Shown here one piece after another: positions 58,806-64,000 of a stretch of 64,000 nt of DNA. Below the pieces are notes generated by a model. The model had not been told where the DNA came from. It was given only the letters and a program-made list of their open reading frames with translations, and searched no databases. Numbering within the stretch: position 1 is the first letter of the stretch; each line of letters starts with the position of its first letter. Origin of the DNA: CAVQLX01 sp963811605 (GTDB lineage Bacteria; Desulfobacterota; Binatia; DP-6); assembly GCA_963811605.1 (NCBI GenBank), contig CAWESA010000008.1, positions 62,001-126,000 of the forward strand, given 5' to 3'. A program made the position numbers and the translations under genes.

Positions 58806-60022
58806 GGTGCGGCTCCCGGCGCTTGATGAGCGTACAGCCGCCGCACCAGGGGAGCGAACGGCGGCGGGATGGGCATGCGATGACCCGGCTGCTCGGCCTG
58901 CTGGCGCCCCGCCAGTGCGGGTTGGCGGTCGGCATCCGGGCCGGGCGCGGCCGTCCACCGGTCCATCGCGGCGCCGCGTCGCGTGCGTACCCGCGCCGCG
59001 ATCGCAAGCTCGAAGCGGTCGGCGCCCGGGGCAGGCTCGTCACGCGCCTCGCCGTAGAGCGTCGGATCGGTGTCGCTGCCGGCGCCCGCGCCGCCGCCCC
59101 CGCCCCGCTCTTCCGCGCCCGGCCGATCGCTCCCGGCGGAACGCGCGGTGCGGCCGTCGGCGTCGCGCGGCTCCCCGGTGCCGGGTGCCTCGCCGTCGCC
59201 GTCCACCGGGCGCGTGTCCGACCGTCGCTTGCTCGCGGCGTGCCGCGAGTCCGGCTCCCGGGTGTCGGGGATCTGGTCACCGGCTTCCCAGCGTTCCTCG
59301 ACGCCCAGGGCGTGCTGCAGCCAGTCCTGGAGCGCGGTGGAGGCGTCGGCCACCGCATCCGGGACGCCGGGCTCGCGCGCCGTCGACGAGCCATCGGCCC
59401 CGGGCGCGGGATGCTCGGTGCCGGGGGCTACCAGGAGGCGGTCGGCGCCTGCATGCTCGTCGTGTGCGGGCACGAAATCGATGCGCCTGTCGCCGACCAC
59501 GACGCGAGGTGGCGGCCGGCGCAGCGCGGGGGCCAGCACGACGACGAGTGCGAGGAAGCTCACCGCCGCGACCGCCGCAGCGAAGGCCCGCCCGGGGACG
59601 ATCTCCGGCACGACGTCTTCCGGACGCCAGCGGGCGAGGGCGTCGAGGTTCTGGCGGACGAGCAGCGCGAACAGGTCACCGTGCGCCCTGTGGCGCAGCT
59701 CGGTGACCGAGCTCACCCGCCCGTGCAGCGCGCGCGAGGCGTCGACGTGTGCGGCCGCCTCGCCCGCGGGCAGCCAGCCCCGCACGACGCGCCGCCCGAC
59801 CGCCACCGTCACGCCCAGCGCCGCGGCCAGCGCCAGGAGCGCGACGCCGAGAAACCCGAGCCGACCGGCGCGGAGAGCTGCCAGCACGACGACGCCCGTC
59901 ACCGTCGCCAGGACGGCGACCCAGACGGCGCCGGCGTGCTGGACGAGGCGGAGATTGCTCCGCCGTCGCACCGCACGCAGCTGGCGCAGGACCGGCTCGA
60001 GGAGGCCCGGACGATCGCCCAC
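58802..60022 (-). CDS. Two-helix membrane protein heading the MoxR operon (DUF4175-like)
   Basis: A 406-residue protein. Two adjacent membrane helices (VWVAVLATVTGVVVLAALRAG and FLGVALLALAAALGVTVAVG) are near residues 30-75. A third (AFAAAVAAVSFLALVVVLAPAL) lies near residue 140. The remaining 250 residues are charged, disordered and rich in Asp, Glu, Gly and Arg. Proteins with this layout often precede MoxR in such operons and are labelled DUF4175 or left unnamed. GTG at 60022 is preceded by a run of Gs that could serve as a ribosome-binding site. It is divergent from the cyclase gene. Confidence 0.7.
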   Translation of the reverse strand: MGDRPGLLEPVLRQLRAVRRRSNLRLVQHAGAVWVAVLATVTGVVVLAALRAGRLGFLGVALLALAAALGVTVAVGRRVVRGWLPAGEAAAHVDASRALHGRVSSVTELRHRAHGDLFALLVRQNLDALARWRPEDVVPEIVPGRAFAAAVAAVSFLALVVVLAPALRRPPPRVVVGDRRIDFVPAHDEHAGADRLLVAPGTEHPAPGADGSSTAREPGVPDAVADASTALQDWLQHALGVEERWEAGDQIPDTREPDSRHAASKRRSDTRPVDGDGEAPGTGEPRDADGRTARSAGSDRPGAEERGGGGGAGAGSDTDPTLYGEARDEPAPGADRFELAIAARVRTRRGAAMDRWTAAPGPDADRQPALAGRQQAEQPGHRMPIPPPFAPLVRRLYAHQAPGAAP

Positions 60023-60157
60023 CCCCCCGGTCAAGCACGGCCCGTCGACCCGGGTCAATGCGGCGCCGACGGTGCCCGTGCCGCGCGACACCTCGTGCGG
60101 CGAGGCGGCGTCCGTTGAACCCGTCCCGTCGTCGTGAAATCGGTAGCCGCGCGGTCG

Positions 60158-61768
60158 ATGGCGGAGGACGAGAGCAGGCTGCCGCGGCGTCTCAGCGCGG
60201 TCCTTCTGGCCGACATGAAGGACTACAGCGCGCTGATGAGCGAGGACGAGGCGCATGCCATCGCCGACGTGGACGACGTCGCGGCGGTGTTCGCGCGCGT
60301 CGTGCCACGCCACGGTGGCACCTTCGAGATCACCAGCGGCGACCGCTTCTTCGCGGTGTTCGAGAGCGCGGTGGAGGCCTTCGAGGCGGCGCTCGAGATC
60401 CAGCGCGCGCTGCGCGACGCCGGCCCGGGCGGAGCGCGGCCGCCGGCGATCCGCATGGGCATGCACCTCGGCGAGGTCGTGCGCACCCCGTTCGGGCTGA
60501 TGGGAGAGAGCATCAACGTCGCGGCCCGGCTGGAGGCGATCGCGGCGCCCGGCGGGATCGCCGTGTCGGACGATCTCTACCGCGTGGTGCGCAATCGCTC
60601 CCGGGGGGTGACGTTCCGCGACCTCGGGCTGCAGACCCTCAAGAACATTCGCGAGCCGATCCGCGTGTACGCGGTCATCCTGGAGCCGGACGCGGACGCG
60701 GCCGGTCGGGCGACGGCACCGTCCGCTCCGGCGGATGGAGGAATCACCCGTCGCACCGCCCTGCTCGGCGTCCTCGGGCTCGCGGCCGCCGGCGTCGTGC
60801 TCTGGCAATGGTCGCCCCCGGTGCGCCGCTGGGTGCAGCGCTGGTCCGCCGGCCCGCGCATCGCGCGCGAGGGCCCGCTGATCCTCGGCGTGATGGACGT
60901 GCGCGCGCGCGGCGATGTGCCCCGGTGGATGAGCGATCTCACGCGCGACGGCCTCAACACCGTGCTCAGCAAGCAGCCCGACCTGCTCGTCTTCTCGCGG
61001 CAGAAGATCGACTTCCTGCGCGACAAGCGAGGGCTCACCGAGATCGAGGCCGCGGAGCAGCTCGGGATCACGAAGATGATCTCGGCGACGCTCACCGGCA
61101 CGGCGAGCAACCTGGCGCTCGAGGTGCAGATCATCGACATCGGCACCGGGCTGATCGAGGCGTCGAACGAGACCGCGGGGTCGGAGCAGCAGCTGATCGA
61201 GATGCAGAACGACGCCGCGCTCGACGTCATGCATTCGCTCAAGGTGCCGGTCGATCAGGAGCTGGCCCGGCTGCTCTCGCGACGGACCAACGACCGGCTC
61301 GACGACTACAAGCTGCTGACGGAGAGCATGGGTGGCGCGGGCGAGCCCGCTCCGCCGGCCAGCACCGAGCCGCACTCGAGCCTTCCGTTGCCGCGCGTGC
61401 CCGGCCTCGCGCCACGCGACGCGTATGCCGACGCGGACGAGGTCGCCATCCAGGCGCTGCTCGAGCGGTACCGCGGGGCGCTCGAGGCCGAGAACCTGGC
61501 GGCGATCGAAGCCCTGCACGTGGCGCTGCCCGATCCCATGCGCGAGGCGCTGCGCAAGTACTTCGAGAATGCCGAGCACCTCCGCGTCCAGTTCTCGAAG
61601 GTGGACCTCCTGGTGGAGGGCGACGAGGCGCTCGCGACCTTCACCCGCAGCGACGACTTCGTGGACGCGTCGAGCGGGCTCCCCGTGCACCTCGAGGTGA
61701 GGGTGAGCAACGTCATCGAGCGCCAGGGCGGCGGGTGGCGCATCCTCGGCATCAAGCGCCCGGGATGA
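60158..61768 (+). CDS. Class III nucleotide cyclase with membrane helix, TolB/FlgO-like and NTF2-like domains
   Basis: A 536-residue protein. The cyclase homology domain (residues 13-185) has the first metal Asp in LLADMKDYSAL, the second in EITSGDRFFAVF, and GESINVAARLEAI with the transition-state Asn and Arg. The Lys that usually precedes GD in adenylate cyclases is Thr-Ser, so substrate choice (cAMP or cGMP) is uncertain. One membrane helix follows (about 205-222), then a domain like TolB/FlgO N-terminal regions (ILGVMDVRARGD, then IEAAEQLGITKMISATLTG) at 240-370, and an NTF2-like domain (430-536). ATG at 60158 lies 8 nt after TAGCCG, a likely -10; a GTG at 60134 is in frame. It is convergent, 7 nt apart, with a cyclic-nucleotide-binding kinase. 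Confidence 0.88.
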   Translation: MAEDESRLPRRLSAVLLADMKDYSALMSEDEAHAIADVDDVAAVFARVVPRHGGTFEITSGDRFFAVFESAVEAFEAALEIQRALRDAGPGGARPPAIRMGMHLGEVVRTPFGLMGESINVAARLEAIAAPGGIAVSDDLYRVVRNRSRGVTFRDLGLQTLKNIREPIRVYAVILEPDADAAGRATAPSAPADGGITRRTALLGVLGLAAAGVVLWQWSPPVRRWVQRWSAGPRIAREGPLILGVMDVRARGDVPRWMSDLTRDGLNTVLSKQPDLLVFSRQKIDFLRDKRGLTEIEAAEQLGITKMISATLTGTASNLALEVQIIDIGTGLIEASNETAGSEQQLIEMQNDAALDVMHSLKVPVDQELARLLSRRTNDRLDDYKLLTESMGGAGEPAPPASTEPHSSLPLPRVPGLAPRDAYADADEVAIQALLERYRGALEAENLAAIEALHVALPDPMREALRKYFENAEHLRVQFSKVDLLVEGDEALATFTRSDDFVDASSGLPVHLEVRVSNVIERQGGGWRILGIKRPG

Positions 61769-61775
61769 GCCGCGT

Positions 61776-63008
61776 TCAGCGGGCGTCGGACAGGCGCCGT
61801 CGCACGTCGTCGAGCTCCACGAAGCGGGCGATCGCCGCGTCGACGAACGCGCGCATCCAGCTGGTCCGACCGAGCTCCTGCTCCAGCGCGGCGGGTGTCA
61901 CGACCAGCACGGTCACGTCCGTCCTGGCGCGGACGCTGGCCACGCGGCGCGCGCCCGTGAAGAGCCCGACCTCGCCCACCACGCCGCCGGGACCGATGAC
62001 GCGCAGGATCTCGGTGCGATCCCCGATGGTGCGGTAGACCTCGCATGTGCCCTGCGTGACGATGTAGGCGCCGTCCCCCTCGTCGTCCTCGTGGAGCATG
62101 ATGGTGCCGCTCGGGAACCGGCGTGCGGCGAACCAGCCGCCGCTGCGGATGAAGCCCTCGAGATCGTCGCGCAGGGCGTCGACCGTCTGATGGCGCGCGC
62201 CGCGGTCGGCGGACAGCGCGCGCATCACGATGTCGCACAGGCGGGCGGGGGGTGCGCTCGCGGCGGCCAGGACGTCGGGCGGAACCACCGCGCAGCGGCG
62301 CGCCGTCTCGAGCACGTCTTCCAGCGCCGTGCCCGCGAACGGCGGCCGCAGCGTCAGCATCTCGTAGAGCAGCGCGCCGATGCCGAAGACGTCCGTGCGC
62401 TCGTCGATCTCCGCGTCGCGTCCCCATGCCTGCTCCGGCGCCATGTAGGCCGGCGTGCCGCTGCCGAACGCAAAGCCGGGCGGCGCCTCCGGACGGGGCT
62501 GATCGCGACGGATGGCCAGCCCCCAGTCCATGACGTACACCTGCCCGTGGCTGCCGACCATGACGTTGCGCGGATGCAGGTCGCGGTGGATGACGCCGCG
62601 GCTGTGGGCGAACGACACCGCATCGCACACCTTGAGGACCGCCCCGAGGAGGCGCTCGAGCCGCTCGCCGGCCGGCGGCGTCGCCGACTCGTGCAGCAGC
62701 TCGCCGAGCGTACGGCCCTCCACCAGCTTCATCAGGAGCCGCGGCGTGCCGGTCCCGTCGTCGATCTGGAGGTCGTAGACGGGCAGGACGTTCGGGTGAT
62801 CGAGGGCGCCCATGATGCGGGCCTCCTCGACGAACTGGACGGTCGTCCCGGCGTCGCCCTCCTGCCAGAGCTCCTTCAGCGCCGCGCGCCGGCCGAGCAG
62901 GTGATCCCAGATCGCGTGCACGCTGCCCATGCCCCCGCGTGCGATCTCGCCGCGATCCTCGAAGCGTGCTGCGCCCGGCGGCCGGTCGCCTGCTCGTGGG
63001 TCGCTCAT
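61776..63008 (-). CDS. Ser/Thr protein kinase fused to a cyclic-nucleotide-binding domain
   Basis: A 410-residue Hanks-type kinase. The Gly-loop GEIARGGMGSVHAIW is near residue 20, catalytic Lys in RAALKEL, Glu in FVEEARIMGAL, HRDLHPRNV near residue 142, the metal-binding DWG in YVMDWGLAI (instead of DFG), and YMAPEQ near residue 192. After about residue 280 comes a CNB domain: FPSGTIMLHEDDEG then GAYIVTQGTCEVYR, and the phosphate-binding cassette GEVGLFTGARRVASVRA with its Glu and Arg, so cyclic nucleotide binding is plausible. A kinase plus CNB on one chain resembles eukaryotic PKG, but with the CNB at the C-terminus. The neighbouring cyclase may supply the ligand. SD GGAGACG lies before the ATG at 63008. 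Confidence 0.93.
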   Translation of the reverse strand: MSDPRAGDRPPGAARFEDRGEIARGGMGSVHAIWDHLLGRRAALKELWQEGDAGTTVQFVEEARIMGALDHPNVLPVYDLQIDDGTGTPRLLMKLVEGRTLGELLHESATPPAGERLERLLGAVLKVCDAVSFAHSRGVIHRDLHPRNVMVGSHGQVYVMDWGLAIRRDQPRPEAPPGFAFGSGTPAYMAPEQAWGRDAEIDERTDVFGIGALLYEMLTLRPPFAGTALEDVLETARRCAVVPPDVLAAASAPPARLCDIVMRALSADRGARHQTVDALRDDLEGFIRSGGWFAARRFPSGTIMLHEDDEGDGAYIVTQGTCEVYRTIGDRTEILRVIGPGGVVGEVGLFTGARRVASVRARTDVTVLVVTPAALEQELGRTSWMRAFVDAAIARFVELDDVRRRLSDAR

Positions 63009-63026
63009 GGCTCGTCTCCGCACGTG

Positions 63027-63056
63027 GCGAGTACCATGCCAGCCCCCGGTGCGCCA
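63027..63056 (-). promoter_or_regulatory. Possible promoter of the kinase gene
   Basis: On the minus strand TTGGCG (about 63051-63056), 18-nt spacer and TACTCG (about 63027-63032). The leader is about 12 nt with a ribosome-binding site. Confidence 0.3.
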
Positions 63057-63086
63057 AGGTCGTCGCGTGCTGGCGACCGCCGCGAG

Positions 63087-63115
63087 TTGACCCTCGGCCG
63101 CGCCGTTGCTACGGC
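63087..63115 (+). promoter_or_regulatory. Leaderless-type promoter of the CoA-transferase gene
   Basis: -35 TTGACC (63087-63092), 17-nt spacer, -10 TACGGC (63110-63115), then 9 nt to the ATG at 63125. Confidence 0.55.
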
Positions 63116-63124
63116 CGCACTCGC

Positions 63125-64000
63125 ATGGCAGCGCACACCACCGCCGGCGCACTCGCGGGCATCCGCGTCATCGATTTCAGCCACCAGGCGGCGGGTCCGT
63201 GGTGCACGTCGCTCCTCGGCGACATGGGCGCGGACGTGATCAAGGTCGAGAAGCCGGGGCGCGGCGACAGCATCCGCTACGCCGATCGCACGGGGCGCCT
63301 GCCGCCCGAGATCGGGGGCCTCAACTTCCAGGGCCTCAATCGCAACAAGCGCGCCATCACCATCGACATCGGCCAGGAGGCGGGGGTCGCGCTGGCACAG
63401 CGGCTGGTGCGGGCTGCGGACGTCCTGGTGGAGAACTTCCGGCCCGGCGTGATGGACCGGCACGGCCTCGGCTGGGACGCGATGCACGCCGGCAATCCGC
63501 GGCTCGTCTACTGCTCGATCACCGCGTTCGGGCCGCGCGGCCCCCTGGCGCAGAAGCCCGGCATGGACCTCATCGTGCAGGCGACCGGCGGCATCATGGG
63601 GCACACCGGCGAGGAGGGCGGCCCGCCGATCAAGTCGGCGCCGCCGGTCGCGGACATCACGACCGGTGTCTATGCGGCCTACGGGATCGCGTCGGCCCTG
63701 GTGGCGCGCGACCGCACCGGGGTCGGGCAGCGCGTCGAGATCGCCATGCTCGACGCCGTCGTGTCGCTGTACGCCGACAACGCCGCCAACGTCCTCACCG
63801 AGGGTACCCGCTTCCCGAAGTTCGGCAGCGGCCACCCCGACCTCGTGCCCTACCAGGCGTTCCCGGCGCGTGACGGCTACTTCATCGTGGCCTGCCTGAC
63901 CAACGCCTTCTACAAGCGTCTGTGCGGCGCGCTGGGGCGTGACGACCTGCTCACCGATCCTCGCTTCGCGACCAACCCGTCGCGCGTCGAGCATCGCGAG
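63125..64000 (+). CDS. CaiB/BaiF family CoA transferase, 5' part (continues past window)
   Basis: The first 292 residues of a family III CoA transferase. IRVIDFSHQAAGPWCTSLLGDMGADVIKVEKP is the N-terminal Rossmann signature, LNRNKRAITIDI near residue 73 binds CoA, and LAQKPGMDLIVQATGG near residue 141 carries the catalytic Asp (PGMDL). VADITTGVYAAYGIASAL near residue 178 and GQRVEIAMLDAV near residue 201 follow. Such enzymes move CoA between carboxylic acids, for example in carnitine, bile-acid or alkylsuccinate metabolism. A -10 box ends 9 nt before the ATG at 63125. The 3' end lies outside the window. Confidence 0.92.
   Translation, partial: MAAHTTAGALAGIRVIDFSHQAAGPWCTSLLGDMGADVIKVEKPGRGDSIRYADRTGRLPPEIGGLNFQGLNRNKRAITIDIGQEAGVALAQRLVRAADVLVENFRPGVMDRHGLGWDAMHAGNPRLVYCSITAFGPRGPLAQKPGMDLIVQATGGIMGHTGEEGGPPIKSAPPVADITTGVYAAYGIASALVARDRTGVGQRVEIAMLDAVVSLYADNAANVLTEGTRFPKFGSGHPDLVPYQAFPARDGYFIVACLTNAFYKRLCGALGRDDLLTDPRFATNPSRVEHRE

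Overview
The window is a high-GC, gene-dense bacterial chromosome segment. The mix of CoA ligases, enoyl-CoA hydratases, acyl-CoA dehydrogenase, P450, amidohydrolases, glyoxalases and SnoaL-like proteins, together with Thr-rich and collagen-like secreted proteins and a MoxR-DUF58-VWA operon, looks like an uncultured soil bacterium of the former Deltaproteobacteria, most like the Binatota. That taxonomic call is an inference from gene content. No rRNA, tRNA, IS element, prophage or CRISPR array was seen.

Layout. 1-13.4 kb: 3' end of dcd overlapping a hotdog thioesterase, a urate-oxidase-N membrane protein, a copper-binding lipoprotein, a ferritin-like protein, an SDR, a collagen-like secreted protein, a P450, an APH-type kinase, a hydrolase, an acetyl-CoA hydrolase/transferase, a wrecked NodI/NodJ-type ABC transporter, and an LplT-PlsC fusion. 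13.4-24.7 kb: M20 amidohydrolase, TIM-barrel amidohydrolase, acyl-CoA dehydrogenase, NRDE protein, a short PaaK-like protein, GST, a UDP-glucose pyrophosphorylase translationally coupled to a prokaryotic pentameric ligand-gated ion channel, MtgA, and a periplasmic-binding-type protein without a signal peptide. 24.8-33.4 kb: two convergent secreted proteins that share a C-terminal-type module and Thr-rich linkers, one of them 2461 residues long. 33.6-40.4 kb: an operon of CoA ligase, Gdx/SugE exporter, enoyl-CoA hydratase, second CoA ligase and second hydratase, followed by Uma2 and HEAT-repeat lipoprotein genes. 40.4-43.7 kb: secreted and small-molecule enzymes on the minus strand. 43.9-48.6 kb: tandem PaaK-like ligases, glyoxalase, acyl thioesterase, and an EF-P paralogue of the EfpL/YeiP type. 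48.6-52.7 kb: DUF3047, SnoaL, amidohydrolase, B12 radical SAM and glyoxalase genes. 52.7-60.0 kb: a five-gene minus-strand operon (two-TM protein, MoxR, DUF58, BatA-like VWA, double VWA) with 4-nt overlaps throughout. 60.1-63.0 kb: a class III nucleotide cyclase convergent with a Ser/Thr kinase fused to a cyclic-nucleotide-binding domain, a likely second-messenger module. The window ends inside a CaiB-type CoA transferase.

Regulation. Many transcription units are preceded by TTGAC-type -35 boxes, a 17-18 nt spacer and a TA-starting -10 box only 6-9 nt before the start codon. This geometry points to widespread leaderless transcription. Several of these promoters carry GAACG/CGTTC-type palindromes at or near the -10, consistent with a TetR-family regulon over the acyl-CoA genes.
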